NCBI GenBank assembly: GCA_964059195.1
Contig: CAXKWD010000001.1
Coordinates: 159,576,532-159,640,531 of the forward strand
DNA: 64,000 nt
Source: Ectobius pallidus
Taxonomy: Eukaryota; Arthropoda; Insecta; Blattodea; Ectobiidae
Reading direction: 5' to 3'
Part shown: piece by piece, positions 11,750-24,073 of the stretch
Position numbering within the stretch: position 1 is the first letter of the stretch
Layout: each line of letters opens with the position of its first letter
Notes under the pieces: generated by a model
What the model saw: only the letters and a program-made list of their open reading frames with translations
What the model was told of the DNA's origin: nothing
The model's database searches: none
Made by a program: the position numbers and the translations under genes

Positions 11750-13261
11750 TACAGTAGATCTGCTGTTGTCCTAAGGAAGCTGCATGAACCTCAATTCAGA
11801 AAAATCCGAGGAGGTATTGTTCAAAACTCAATCTCGAGATCCATTGTTAGAAACGCAAATCACTAATGAGATGAATAGCTTGGTAGCTTCAATCTCTCGT
11901 CGAATTATTCGAAATAAGATAAAAGTATCCATTTGAGAATTACAAACTTCAAAACCTTTATGCTATATGTGTCAATAAGTAAACCAGTTTTTACAATTTA
12001 ATGGAATTTACTGTCATCTAAGAGTAGGCTTCTGATGCCTTACCAAAGCAGCTAATTAATTTATCACTATATAATATCAATAGCCTACCTACTCCTACAC
12101 CAAAGATAGGCCCACCGTAATTATTCGTAATGGGTGACATATATGTCTGAATGTAATGAAAATATGGCTTCCCTCAGTTAGTTTTCCTTAACTAGTTACT
12201 AACTATAAAAAGTGGTTAATCAGTTTTCTTTAACATCACACGATATCAATACGTAGACACCAACCACATCGTTAAAATTCACAAGTCTAATTGCCCACTT
12301 TATTCTGCGACTGCCCGAACTTTCAAACTGTAATCAAGTGAAATATCTAGGAATCCTAATGGACTAATATCTTAATATCCACGATATAAGACGTCTCGCA
12401 AAACAAGTATAATATTAAAATTTATTTTACTTAATTCATACATATCTTCTAATCCACGTATTACGTTTATTTTTTCTGTATTTCAATAATTTATACTCCG
12501 TTATGATATCGTTGGTTGGGACAGCATTTCCAAGTTTATAAGAAAACCTACATAAAAGAAAATAATCAAAATTTGTTTTAAAAAGCCAATTGAATATCCA
12601 TCTAAAATTACTTGCTTAGAAAATTCTGTGGAACAAAGTTAGATCCACATTCAAACTCATTACCAAGAAATCGAAGTTTCTATTAGAAAATACTTATTTG
12701 TCTCTCAGTTGGCAAATTATAGGAACTAGATTAGAGCTACACTAATCACCAGATTCAATTAAATGCACGAGAAAAAAAATTATTATTTTTAGGTAATAAA
12801 TAATTGATTCGTTACAACTTTGACTTTGCGTTATATGAAAAGATCGACGTTGTTTGTTTTAGAGCAGAAAGTGTATGTTCTTATTATGTCTGGTATCTAG
12901 ACCCGTTTTTCATATTTCAGATAGCGTGCCTATCTAATCAATGCCTCCTTGAACTTTCTGGTAAAATATGAATAAATAGACTTCTAAGAAAAAAGACGAT
13001 AAACTTAGAAACCAGAATTCCTAATCTTAGGGATAACCAACAAACAGTGTAATTTTATTCTTTTATAAATGGAATTGTTACTTCTATTAATTACATTCAG
13101 TATATCCTACTGTTATTTAATCATTTTTCATAATTACGATGATATTTTTATTAAATTTATTATTTTTTGCACTACTGTAATACAGTCTCATGTAAGGTAA
13201 CATATCAGCCATTTACAAGCGATTGAAATGAGAAAGGCTGAGACATTAATTATACTAATTT
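11750..13261. other. AT-rich noncoding DNA, nothing recognised
   Basis: No protein-like frame or repeat family recognised. Confidence 0.55.
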
Positions 13262-13272
13262 ATATTAGACAT

Positions 13273-13603
13273 GTCGCGGAATCAAACCCGGCCGCAGTCG
13301 ATGGGGTTTTCAGGACGTAAAAATCCTGGGCACGGACTTTAAGCTGGGGGGCCCGTGTCGTAGATTTACGGCACGTAAAAGAACTCCATGCCTAAATTAG
13401 AGCCCTGGACAAAATTTCTCGGCCCTTTTACGTCCAAGAAATACCTTAGTTGCCGGAGGGGGGTTAAGGGGCGATGGGCTCACCACCTGTCCTTCTGCCC
13501 TCTCTAGGAAAATAAGCGTAACAAAAATTCACATCGGTAAACAGAAATCTCCACTTGGAGGCCCCTTCTCCCCAGCATTGGGGGCATAGGATTCGAGAGA
13601 GAG
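13273..13603. repeat. SINE-like dispersed repeat (family D) with target-site duplication
   Basis: A GC-richer, 331-bp repeat flanked by an 11-bp duplication with one mismatch, ATATTAGACAT (13,262-13,272) and ATACTAGACAT (13,604-13,614). It ends in a (GA)n tract. Its right part recurs in the opposite orientation at 45,913-46,140. It shares the word TTTACGTGCCG with family C, suggesting a common tail module. A B-box-like GGTTTGATTCC lies on the minus strand near the left end. Retroposon-like; the direction is uncertain. Confidence 0.65.
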
Positions 13604-14090
13604 ATACTAGACATACATTAGTGTTTTAATTTTGTATTAAGGCCGACATTTCTTCAACGTATATAATTTACCTCTTCACGTGTAAAGTGTAAAGAATTAT
13701 TTTAATTTTCAAAACATTTTTCGTAGTGGATCTAGTACCATTGTACTATATCTTCAGAATAATAATTCTCTAAATAAAATTGGCACTCATTTTAGTATAT
13801 TTCATCTGTATATTTTATTTACAACACTGGAAAGGAACAAGAGTAGCTTCCGACAACACTGAATGATCTACATTAACATCTTAGAGAAAGCGTAAAATCA
13901 TCTGCGGTTGTTTATGTTTACTGCATAATCTTATGCGTTTAAAACACCAAACAATCTCAAAACGAACTCAAAACCTATAGAAATCGATTTCGAGAAATGG
14001 GTACATAAAGTGATAGAACGGTGCCAGACAAAGCGGCAGTACGTCTATAGGCAAAGCGAATTATTATTGCTGAAGTTGATCAAATTCTTG

Positions 14091-14294
14091 TTACAATCTT
14101 CCCTTGCCTTCCGCTTCATTAATTCTGTACGCTCGTCCTAAACCTTTGTAGCTCAAGCCAGGCTGCACTCGGTCCAGGAAGATAAACCGATTACTGAAAT
14201 CTGAAGCATTCGCAGTACGAATCCACGAGGAGGTAAAATTAGCTTTAGCATATTGGATAAGCTGTTTCGAAATGCAGAATTCTGCGGAAAGCAT
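14091..14294 (-). CDS. Weak small ORF, 67 codons, unrecognised
   Basis: An ATG frame in a patch that is clearly GC-richer than its surroundings. The product is mixed and hydrophilic, with no signal peptide, membrane segment or known motif that I can see. Just downstream of its ATG on the same strand is a plausible acceptor (tgctttccgcag). That acceptor would not join in frame with the exon at 16,920-17,049, because it would create a TAA. It may be a decayed exon or chance. Confidence 0.15.
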   Translation of the reverse strand: MLSAEFCISKQLIQYAKANFTSSWIRTANASDFSNRFIFLDRVQPGLSYKGLGRAYRINEAEGKGRL

Positions 14295-16919
14295 TGTCAG
14301 CTCTCATTGAGATGGCAAACCATTTGGTAGCTTAGCAACAAGCTTAAGTTATTATTGCGCAAGACCTACTTGCGTTTACAGTACAGCCAGAATTTAATGC
14401 AAGAAAATCCCTAGAAGCCCACTGAATCAATTACCCACAAAAGTAATTTTTAGATTTTGTAGAATGTATATGGAGTATTATCATTATTTTTATTGTCATT
14501 ATTTTATTATTATTATTGTTATTATTATTATCCTTATTACTATTTTTGTTGTTATTATTGCCACTCAAGAAGACACTCATCTTGCTATATGTTAATTTCC
14601 TGTACAATTTTTTGGCTGTTATAGTGCAATAATTATTGTTTTAAGCAACAGTCTATATTACTTAAAAATCAGAGGTATCATATTCTTTATGTACTGTATG
14701 TGCTTTGAGAACAATGTAAAACTCATCTACAGTAAAATGTCACAATTTTAAATTTATTCTGAATTAAATACTCTATATTAAATAATATCCTGTTTGCATA
14801 CAGAGATTTGAAAACTGCAACTCAAAGTTTGTTTTTGTTATTATTATTATTATTAATGTAGATTTCGTGTTTTAAAATCTTGTGATTAGAGTTATCTATA
14901 GATACAGTACAAAAACATTTACTTTGTGAGTACATTTTTATCAGTATTCCGAAAATTATGTTACCAATGCAGAAGATGGATTTTTAGAGTATCTATGATA
15001 TTACGAAATTCAGCGAAAAATGCAATTAGAATGTATTTCAAGTATTGAATTTATTTATAAGGTAGGGATATATTAAGTGTGTTGCTTCTTTGATATTTTA
15101 CTTTTTCCGATTCATTAGTCTAGGAGTTTGTAACTATATTCTGTAATCATCGCTGCTGTGTTTCCGGAGTTCCTAAGGATAACTTTGCATTCGTCCTGGA
15201 ATAATAGAAAGCTTTTCATTGAATAATTCTACCATTTTATGAAATGTGGATACCGGTACAGCAAACACAATGTTGAATTTATACGGCAAGAGAATAGTGC
15301 TTCTGAACAGTATTTGTGGGTTTTGCAGCACTTGATTATCTGCGTTTGTTTTGGGATGCAGTTAGATATTAGATGCTTTTTGTGCAATAATAAGATAGCA
15401 CACAATTTTAGTTCCGTTTTTAGGGCGTCCTTTAAGGCGAATGCCTTGGCAGATAATTTTTTATTTATCTGTTTGGTTGCTCTAGCTAAAATGAATTTGT
15501 TTTTTAATGAAGTTCATAAGTAGAGCCCAAGTAACAAATAAAATAAAAATTTATTCTAGTTCGACTACTACTGTTTAATCCTGATTTTCTTGAAGTGAAG
15601 TACCAGTAGCCTACAAGTGTTATAGATTAGATTTTAAATATATATCTGTTGGTCTGGAACCATCTCCATGTCTAATAAAGGAGCTGCATAAGTTATTAAG
15701 AAATATTTTTATAATAGGAGCAGTGGAATAATTAGGTTTGATAATGAACTTGAAAATAAGTGTAAAGTGCTAGTGGGATTTCTTTACTGGGTCTGATGCC
15801 AATGATTTAAAGTCACTTGTTTTGAAATATACTTTAGAAGTTGATAGCTTTCTGTAAAACGTAAGAATTGTTTCATAGCAGTGAATTTCATGAGAACAGG
15901 GCATTTTATAATGCAATGTGGGTAGAATAATTCAGTTTGTAAGTGCTGCTTTTAAGTCAATTATTTAGAGATGTACAGATATTTAAAAATTTAATTGAAA
16001 TTATTATGATAATGCTATCAACATTGGTGTCGTTATGTTATTGATTTGTTTTTGTATCCAGTTTACCAGTTGTAAGAGCATAGCGAAATAATGATAGATA
16101 AGTTTTCTGAGTTAATCGAATTTGTCTTGCGCTAATAGTATTTACTTTTATTTTTAAATTATGTTTTAAGGGATTCTATCAAGGAACAGTATCTGGATTC
16201 AGCATGACTAAGTTTCTTCCTTTATGGAATACATTTTATGAACTCAAAGAATAACGAAAGAAACATCAATTGTTTTGCGAATTTTCTATACAATCGATTC
16301 CATTTATATTGTAAGTTAAGTAAGTTTAATATACTCCAATTAATATTTTATTTATGTTTTTGTGAGTTGCTGGACTGATTGCATTCCGTTTGTTTTGAAA
16401 TGGATTACATTATTACAAGATCTTCTGTGTACACTTCTTACTACAGAGCATTCAGGGAATATTTTAGAGTTTTTCCGAAATAAGTTTCCTAGGTATTGAC
16501 CGTCTGCATATTATTAAGAGAGACTTCTGATTTGGCTGTGCAAGATTAATTCTGTTTTGATAGAATATTTACCGCTCGAAGTACTCTGAGGCATTTTAGG
16601 GAATTATTAATTTTTTTGAGTTTGTACCAGTGTATAGAGTATAGGTACTTCTATTCATTTTAAAGTTTATGACTTTATGTGTGGAGAATTCAGGATTTTT
16701 TTTTCAAATTTGGCTGCACTAGATCAATTCTGTCCATAATTTCCTTTTTACCCAGTTTGTTTCATTTTTTGTTTATTATAAATTACTAATGACGCCTACC
16801 AGTCAAACATATTCCTGTACAACTTAGGAGAAAATTTCTTAGTAGCGCGGTTCATTGTTGATTCCACTTTTTAAAATAAAATTTAAGAGTGGAAGGTGTT
16901 GTTGCCATAGTGACTTACA
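14295..16919. other. AT-rich DNA, probable first intron of the 17 kb gene
   Basis: No gene or repeat family recognised apart from ATT-rich low-complexity DNA at about 14,475-14,545 and 14,838-14,855. If the exon at 16,920-17,049 is real, this lies in its first coding intron, which must extend at least some kilobases to the left because no convincing second exon was found. Confidence 0.4.
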
Positions 16920-17049
16920 GGCATCCGGAGCGATGTCGGTGATGGCACCAGCGCTCTCAGAGCTGTGTTGTTGCTCCGTGGTCTCAGCTCGCGCCAGGGT
17001 CCCCACCAGCACCACCAGGAGCCATCGGCACGTCGAGGAGGGCGTCATG
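16920..17049 (-). CDS. First coding exon of a secreted protein, unidentified (partial)
   Basis: Read on the minus strand from the ATG at 17,049-17,047 (G at -3), 43 codons plus one base are open up to an ideal donor, T|GTAAGT, at 16,919. The protein starts MTPSSTCRW, continues with a hydrophobic core (LLVVLVGTLA) and reaches a typical signal-peptidase site after Ala-Arg-Ala at residue 21. The mature chain begins ETTEQQHSSES and is polar. The exon is GC-rich with many CpG and third-position G/C, unlike everything nearby. The intron phase is 1. No other ATG lies in frame upstream; the open frame upstream is 5' leader. Later exons are not found, so the family is unknown: it could be a secreted enzyme, a receptor or a cuticle-type protein. 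Confidence 0.6.
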
Positions 17050-17265
17050 TCTTGTCTCGCACCACTTCCCCCCCTAACGTCGATTAGCTTGGTATGCCCC
17101 ACCGGTTCACATTCCCCTAGCAGATGACTGGTACCTGTGAATTGACTGTTTGGAAGCACCTAGCTGTTAGAAGTCTGGAACACGACTGCGACGCTTAGCG
17201 CCACCGCGCCACTCGCTACCAACTTACCAGGCGTGACGTCACGCGCTCGCGCTGCGACACATAAC
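17050..17265 (-). promoter_or_regulatory. CpG-rich promoter/5' leader with CRE palindrome
   Basis: This is among the most GC- and CpG-dense stretches of the window, directly upstream of the secreted-protein exon. It holds a perfect cAMP-response-element/ATF palindrome TGACGTCA at 17,234-17,241. On the minus strand a consensus donor (CTG|GTAAGT, about 17,231-17,224) suggests an optional noncoding first exon. A TATAAT lies at about 17,271-17,266 on the minus strand. Several CAGT initiator-like sites occur, but none is uniquely convincing. Confidence 0.45.
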
Positions 17266-17467
17266 ATTATAGCGTGCGTTAGCTTTTACCCTATCATGAT
17301 GGTTCCACAACTTTCTGCGTGTTTTGGTTCTAGCAATGAAACATTCATAATGCATTGGGCTTAGGTTTGAAATCATTTTCTTTCGTCCTCGAATGGTTTT
17401 GAAGTTTGAGGTACGGTATTTAGAACAAAATATTTCATAATACGCCACTATTTTGATATAGACTAGA
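17266..17467. other. Upstream flank, nothing further recognised
   Basis: AT-rich sequence between the promoter-like island and the hAT remnant. Minus-strand open frames here have no family resemblance. Confidence 0.4.
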
Positions 17468-18032
17468 CAAGTGACGAGCAAAGTACGGCCCGCGGACCAG
17501 ATGCGGCCCTCAGACTGTTTCAATGCGACAGGAAAGAAGGAGAAAAGTATATTTCTTTCTCGATTGCTTTTCCTTCTTGCATGACTCCATGGTGAATTTT
17601 AACGTAACTTTTAGCATTGAACAAGCCCTGGATATTTTTATTATTCCATTTACTGTGAACTGAAAACAGTAAAACCGGGTATTCAGCACAAAGTAACGAA
17701 GTGTTGCAAAGCAATACTCAATTGTCATTTCTTAACGTCTCGAAACCTGAATTGTACAAATCCTTACCGAAATCAAGTTTCCAAATTTGGATTCCTCGTT
17801 CCAAGACGATTATCGCCATGTCTGCATATTCGTATTTGCGTGAGAAAGTGTATTCTGCTTTGAAGATCCGAAAAATTTCTGCTTTGAAGATCCGAAAAAG
17901 TTGTGTCAGAAACAGACTGACTGACAGACTTTTGACTTCCTTCCTGAGCCTCATGTCGTTTCAATCGCATTCGGACTATGAAAACCTATCAGAAGTACAG
18001 TCGCTATTCCACTCATCTTATACGCCTTCGTA
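17468..18032 (+). pseudogene. hAT transposase remnant (GTF2IRD2-like C-terminus) with left end
   Basis: The left boundary looks like a hAT terminus of the CGGCCCGCGG class (CAAGTGACGAGCAAAGTACG). At about 17,740-17,995 the plus-strand frame resembles the C-terminal dimerisation region of hAT transposases of the GTF2IRD2/ZBED type: LYKSLPKSSF, then a degenerated Tyr/Val-rich block, then NRLTDRLL, where functional relatives typically show SRLTDEHL. The catalytic N-terminal two-thirds is deleted, so it is dead. A seven-codon block (SALKIRK) is duplicated in tandem, and a MITE interrupts the 3' side. Confidence 0.6.
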
Positions 18033-18143
18033 TGAGGGGGTTAAAGCCAAAGTGGCGTAAGTCATGTTTTATGCATTTAGAGAAACAGGAGGTTTTGTAA
18101 GAAGCATTATAATAATTTCTCCTAATATTGTCCTCCCACCCAC

Positions 18144-18185
<42 letters not shown>

Positions 18186-18310
18186 TACGAGCATAACTAG
18201 GACTTACACGACTCTTCCTGTTCACAGATCTATACCGCAACATTACATTGCAATACTTGAGATAAAAAATTTCAATCATGACTTACACCACTTTGGCTTT
18301 AACGTTCTCA
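18033..18310. mobile_element. TA-flanked MITE with 36-bp inverted ends
   Basis: Terminal inverted repeats of about 36 bp with four mismatches (core GTTAAAGCCAAAGTGG, then YGTAAGTCATG) enclose 278 bp. TA dinucleotides at 18,031-18,032 and 18,311-18,312 fit the TA target duplication of Tc1/mariner-type elements. A (TA)n tract occupies 18,145-18,182. It is inserted into the hAT transposase remnant, so it is the younger insertion. Confidence 0.75.
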
Positions 18311-18319
18311 TATGTATAA

Positions 18320-19134
18320 ACTAGCTTAAAAGGCCCGGCGTCGCCCGGGTTTTTTATTTTGTAATTGGAAATTAACTTATGAAGGACTTTAGATTTTTAA
18401 ATTCTAGGTCCTAATATAGGTAGGGCCTATTTATAATTTGAAATAGAAAGAACGACTTATCACACTCAAACTATTCTCTCAGAAAACGCTTGATATAGCT
18501 TTTTATGGCTCATAGAGGATGTAGAATTTTGCATCCCATCGCTTGTACAGCACACAGTAAGCCTGGTAGGGGTTAAAATAAGAAGAAACAGAAGTTCCGG
18601 TAACATAAAATTGTATTATCATGGCAGATAATTTTTATTTCTTACTCTCATGTTACCATAAAACCGTTTTGGGGATGAAATTAAACAGAAATGCAATATC
18701 ACTTTCATACTTCTCTTCCCAAAACATATTACCTTACCTCGTATTGTTTTCTCTAGGTCCAGTTTAGAGAAAGTTATGTGACTGCACTATTTTCGTGTAT
18801 TTCATTCTTTAATATTTATTTATAACATGAATTATATTGATACCTTCTCTAATTTGTCAAACTTCCATTTCATTTAATTCCAAACCCATCTGATACCACT
18901 TGCAACAATACTGTTGTCAAGTTTTCTGTGATTTGGATTTGATAATTCTGTGTAAAAAGGGATTAAGTATTCTAAAAAACATTTGATTTTTTGCATTTAA
19001 AATCAAACTTTTTCAAAATCCTTTCTTAGTGAGCACCTACCTTATGAAACGAAGGTACTATCAAAATTCCAAATATCTACCTGTTATAGTTTAGGCTCTA
19101 CGTTGATTCCTGTCAGTCAGTCAGGACAAAGCCT
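18320..19134 (+). repeat. Dispersed repeat starting ACTAGC / CCCGGCGTCGCCCGGG (shorter copy)
   Basis: Begins with ACTAGCTTAAAAGGCCCGG and the palindrome-like CCCGGCGTCGCCCGGG. It matches 23,026-24,073 through blocks such as 'cagaaaacgct', 'ggctcatagaggatg', 'ttaccataaaaccgttt' and 'agagaaagttatgtgactg', with an internal deletion near 18,740 relative to that copy. The right end is uncertain; after about 18,850 similarity fades. No coding frame is seen, and the class is unknown. Confidence 0.65.
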
Positions 19135-19139
19135 TATAT

Positions 19140-19231
<92 letters not shown>
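19135..19231. repeat. Compound (TA)n-(GA)n microsatellite
   Basis: About 55 bp of TA repeats followed directly by about 42 bp of GA repeats. Confidence 0.95.
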
Positions 19232-19236
<5 letters not shown>

Positions 19237-21497
19237 TAACAGACACAATAATTCTGAAAACTCTACTACTTCATCACTTCAATAAACTATTTCGGCCTGC
19301 CTTGTAACATTTTTCTGTCATTTGGTTCGCTCCCATAGAGATTTGCCCATCACTAGACTATACCAATAACGAATAATAATTCGTTGTGAATCAGCCAACT
19401 ATCGGTGTTCTATTTCCACCACATGCACTATCCCTGTTATCTCCTTGCTATTATTCCACGTTCCATTTTACTTATCGCTACCGGTTGTTAGCATAAGCAG
19501 CGAATTGCAGAATAAAACATGAAGCATAATTATGAAAGTTTCTAAAACACAAAACGCAAACGACAAGTATTGCACTTAATAATTGGCCATATAAAAGGTA
19601 AGTTCTGATCTGGATTTCAAAAAATAGTGTTTTCATAATTGTGAATTGAATTGATGAAGTGAAAATTAAAATTTTATTTCTGCATTATTCAGAACGATAT
19701 CTCGTAAGCATACCGGAGACACGTCGATTATTAGCTAATATAGATATTGTAAACGATATAGGACGCTGTCAGATGATTTCAGTGCTACGTACATTAAATA
19801 TGCTACAATATAACGCAGTCTAAATCTATGTTTTGTATAGTATTCAATCTTTATAAATTTTATTTAATTCTTGAAATAGTAATTATAAATACAACGCACG
19901 GACCTTTCTGTAATGTAAAATGTAGCCTACTTGTTTGTTATCTTCTTTTTCAGTTCGAAGCTCTTATTTTTATATGCAGTGTCGTGAAGGAACAAGAAAT
20001 GGTAGAGACTTACAATTTAAATCTAAAAAACCTATACTTGGAAACTAATCATTTCTAAGTGTACTGGTAGGGGAAAAAAAGTGGATCGACTCTTGTAGCT
20101 GATTTCGGAGCCTTGTGATACGTAAATACATGTAAGAGATGTAACGGAAACGTTTGTTTTCACAAGCAATGCGAATTACGTGAAATTATTTCTCAATATA
20201 AGCAATTTATCGGTTGTAGAACAAATTTAATTCCCTGCTATCCTTCGAATGCCGCTAGGCATGCGCAGTGGCTCATATCGGCAACTTAAATATTTTAGTC
20301 GGTCCGCTTTTTTTTTCCTCCTATCTGTAGGCTACATGCAATAATTTTATGTAACCATATGCTTTTGTCGCGAAATAATAAGTTGAATTAATGGACATTC
20401 TGTCTCAAAATAACAGTTATATTCGTTGTATAATTCGTAATAATAATAATAATAATAAGAAAAAATGACATTATTTCTATGAAGATCTTGTAATATAACA
20501 GCTCTATCTTCTTTCATTTTGCTGATGGAAATTATTCATTAATTTTCTGATTAATCTCGAGGAACATTAATAAAATGCTGATAATTGAGACCATTTTCTT
20601 ACTTTTTCTACATGTGCATTAGTGGAAACATACGAATTATATGATAAGATGTTTTTTGTTGTGTATCCAACAAATGTCTAAAAAATACCAAGTCTGGTTA
20701 GTGTTAGCGTGAAAAATGCGACTGATTTCCAAAATATTGTCATTTATAGCTATTTACTTACATTTCCATAAAGTTCTTCGCTAAAGAGCCATGGATAATT
20801 TTGTATGCGCCTTTAATTACCTAGCCAGTAGGAGCTGGACAGATACTTAAATTTACCACCAGGGGAATTATTAAATAATTTAAAGGTTGTGAGATCGCAA
20901 GAAGCTTGTTAAGTTATCCCTGCATAGTTCAAAAAATAATCAAAGAACTATACAAAAATACACAGTAAAGTGGATCTACTGTAGGTTAACAATACTCTCT
21001 AAGTGTACTTTCCACATTAATTATATGGGTACAGTACAGGTTTAGTACCTGAGACTCGAGTTATATGGTCAAATAAAGAGCCCTGTAGGATAGCAATGGA
21101 GATAAAACTGCTCATCTAAGAAATTAGGTGCATTGAGGGCCAGACCATCATTAGTCTCACATCATTTCTCCCTTCGATAGCTGCGCGGTATAAAAACATA
21201 TGTTCATTGTATTCATAAACTTGACGATATTATTTCAGGATACCATGTAACTACTGTTGTCTAGAAAATTTGAGAAGAAATCCAGGTTAATTTAGAGAAA
21301 AAATAAATTTTCAATAACAATAATTATGTCATGAAATCAGTTGTACGACACCGTACGGAAAATTGTCATAATTTGCGATTTGTGTGAAATAAGCTAATTA
21401 CTTTCAGTTTTTGTTGAAATGATGTAATATCATGTTCATACTCTAGGTTTATTGAACATTTTCTATGATATAGGCCTATATATTAATCCTTACTTGA
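19232..21497. other. AT-rich noncoding DNA
   Basis: No gene recognised. A patch at 20,250-20,275 has GGCATGCGCAGTGG (NRF1-like), with no adjacent exon signal. Confidence 0.55.
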
Positions 21498-21505
21498 ATA
21501 ATAAT

Positions 21506-22019
21506 TAGGGGCGGATTTCTATGACCTAAAAAATAGGATATATTCATGCATTTATAACCAAAAACACATTACAATATGACCATTAAAATTTAAAATATGA
21601 CTTTACCACTTAGGGTACACATTGTGTATATTTTTTTAAGTTTCATTACAATACATTTTATTAAAATAGAGTGCTAATTATTTAAAATATCTGTCTATAC
21701 TGAAAATATTTGCAGTTTATCACATTTCATCTCAGCTCATTATGGTCTGAATAAAGGCATTTTCATATTAGACATTCTCAAAAAGTATCATTATAATGCA
21801 AAATTTACAAAATATGATATGTGCCAAAAATATGACCTAAATATGCAAATTCATACTAAATATGCTATAATAGTTGAAAATGTCCTAAATATGCAGTTAT
21901 ATGCACAATAAAAGCCGTTCCTTTTTCACCAGGATACTTGGAATCGAGTTTAAATTAGTCGGAAACCTGAAATAATGCAAAGGGAAAAAAAATGACATGT
22001 CATAGAAATCCGCCCCCTA
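21506..22019. mobile_element. Non-autonomous hAT-type element (family H2), copy 1
   Basis: A 514-bp element with inverted ends TAGGGGCGGATTTCTATGAC and, from the right, TAGGGGGCGGATTTCTATGA. The flanking 8-bp duplication is exact (ataataat at 21,498-21,505 and 22,020-22,027), though the target is low-complexity. The interior has recurring words close to ATATGACCTAAATATGC and a palindromic ATGACATGTCAT just inside the right end. The 590-bp element at 56,486-57,075 has the same architecture. Confidence 0.82.
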
Positions 22020-22027
22020 ATAATAAT

Positions 22028-23025
22028 TATTAAAGTTTTGTGGGTAAACTTGTAATGTGCAATGCATATTCACTGTCAGTTGTTGGCGGTATCCACTCTT
22101 TGATCTCTTTCGTGAAGTGGTTTATGGTATTAATACATAACAGACACGCACTATCTGCACACTATGATAACGGGCAACTGTTTCATCTTGTGTGCACTGC
22201 GGGTAGCCTGTTTCATGACTCATTTCATTATTCAGCTTGAGGGGTGATCTGAAATAACTCTCTTCTGGTATCCCATGGGTTTAACATCGAAAGTGACAGT
22301 TTTGCTTTCCACACAGTAAACATGACTCAGTCCGTTTAAAGAATAGTTAATTTTCCATGCTCTTCTTCATAAATAATATTAATTAGTGCTAGATTATAAC
22401 AGATTTATTAAACAGTGACAGTGATAAATGAAGGGTTTTCTTTTATAAGGGTCTAAGTGCCATAATCATGACTGCGAAGAAAACGAGACATACAGCCACA
22501 GAAAGACGTGTTAGAAACAGACCCAGCGCTACATCTTCGAATTTATTGCTACTAGCGTGGCTTTCCCTGGACCATGGACCCATCTGAAATGCATTGGTCT
22601 GAGTACATAAATCAATTTAAAATTATCAGTTGAAAAATCATGGTTTTGGCACTTAGACCTTTACAAAAGTAAACCCTTCAATTGAAGATTTTTATTTTCA
22701 AATAACTTGTTTCAGATCAATATTTTTCAATAGATGAATTATTTTTTAAACTTTCTACTTACTTTCGCTTACTCACATTTATTTAAAATGTATCTATTCT
22801 TCCACCTACAGATAGCTATGCATCAGCTTCAGTACTTTTGGAATTCAGTATTTATACTTTACCAATTGTTTGAATTCTCAAGATTTATTTATTTATTTAT
22901 TTATAATTGCTTCCTCCATTCAGAGGTTGCCAGAGACAAAGCTTAATACAGAAGGAAAATATCATACATGTAAAATACAATAGGTTGAGCAATTAAATCA
23001 ATAGAATGTTTTAAACTTATTTAAC
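22028..23025. other. AT-rich noncoding DNA
   Basis: No gene recognised. A short (TTTA)n run lies at 22,884-22,904, followed by a 'cagaggttgccagagacaaa' stretch that may be a retroposon tail junction. Confidence 0.5.
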
Positions 23026-24073
23026 ACTAGCTTAAAAGGCCCGGCGTCGCCCGGGTTTTGTATTTCGTAATATGAAATTAACTTAAGGAGGAATTTCGAT
23101 GTTGAAACTCTAGGTCGTTATATAATACGTATGTAGAATTCGAAATGAGGAAGAACGACATATGACACTCAGACTATTCCCTCAGAAAACGCTAGATAGA
23201 GCTTTTATGGCTCATAGAGGATGTTGAATGTTGCATTCCATTGCTTCTACACACCATGCCTGGGAGGAGAGCAAATAAGAAGAAAAAGAAATTCCGGTTA
23301 CATAAGATTGTATTGTCTTGACAGAAAATTGTATTTCTCACTCTCATTTACCATAAAACCGTTTCGGGGCTGAAGTTAAAAGGAAATTCAATATCACTTT
23401 TATAATTTCCTTCCCTAAAACCTGGGACATAATATACTGCGCGCGTAGGACTGAAAATGTTCCATCCCATTTTGTCTTCTTTTGGATGCTTAGGGTCTCT
23501 GATAAACATCCCTAGGCCTATTTCTCAACTAATAGAAAGCCTACAGCTATGAGTGACGTATCAGTGGATAGGATTTGTTATCGACTTCCGATATAGAATA
23601 CTCACTGGCACACACTTAAGTTGTCCCTGCAATACGACCGCTTATTCTACATCAAAATGTGAAGTGAGAAAATGATATTTTCCATGTCGAGGGTAGAGAA
23701 AGTTATGTGACTGCTTTATTTTCGTGGATTTTATTCTTAAAGAATTATTTTCACAAATGTATTAATTACATCGATAGTATCAGCATTTGTTAAAGCCCAG
23801 TATTATAATATAGTTTCCAAAGCCCTATGTGAACACCGTAAACAAAACTTTCGTTATGTAAACAATTGACAGCAGAATTCTCTAACTTTGCCTCATTTCA
23901 CATTTCCGACTTTTTCCGTGGATTTTCCAAAAAATTTCTTTCGTACAAACCTTGTCCTGACAATTACGAACACAACAAAATAATAATCAGCCAAATCGGT
24001 CGAGGCGTTCTAAAGTGATGCTCCGTCATACATTTTGGAAATTCATTTTTATTAATATAGATAGATAGCTAGT
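23026..24073 (+). repeat. Dispersed repeat ACTAGC...GCTAGT, longest copy (1.05 kb)
   Basis: Opens ACTAGCTTAAAAGGCCCGG with the CCCGGCGTCGCCCGGG motif and closes with a short (ATAG)n run and GCTAGT, so the outermost six bases are inverted. The right part includes 'ggtcgaggcgttctaaag' and 'ttcatttttattaatatag'. The 5' half recurs at 18,320-19,134 and part of the middle at 44,990-45,070. No open frame. Class unknown: a LINE/SINE-like or a DNA element are both possible. Confidence 0.65.

Noticed and set aside
16855..17127. 90-codon plus-strand frame opposite the secreted-protein exon
   Set aside because: Antisense shadow of a GC-rich coding exon and its leader; it has no splice or motif support.
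18013..18279. 88-codon minus-strand frame
   Set aside because: Lies entirely across the MITE and its TA tract.
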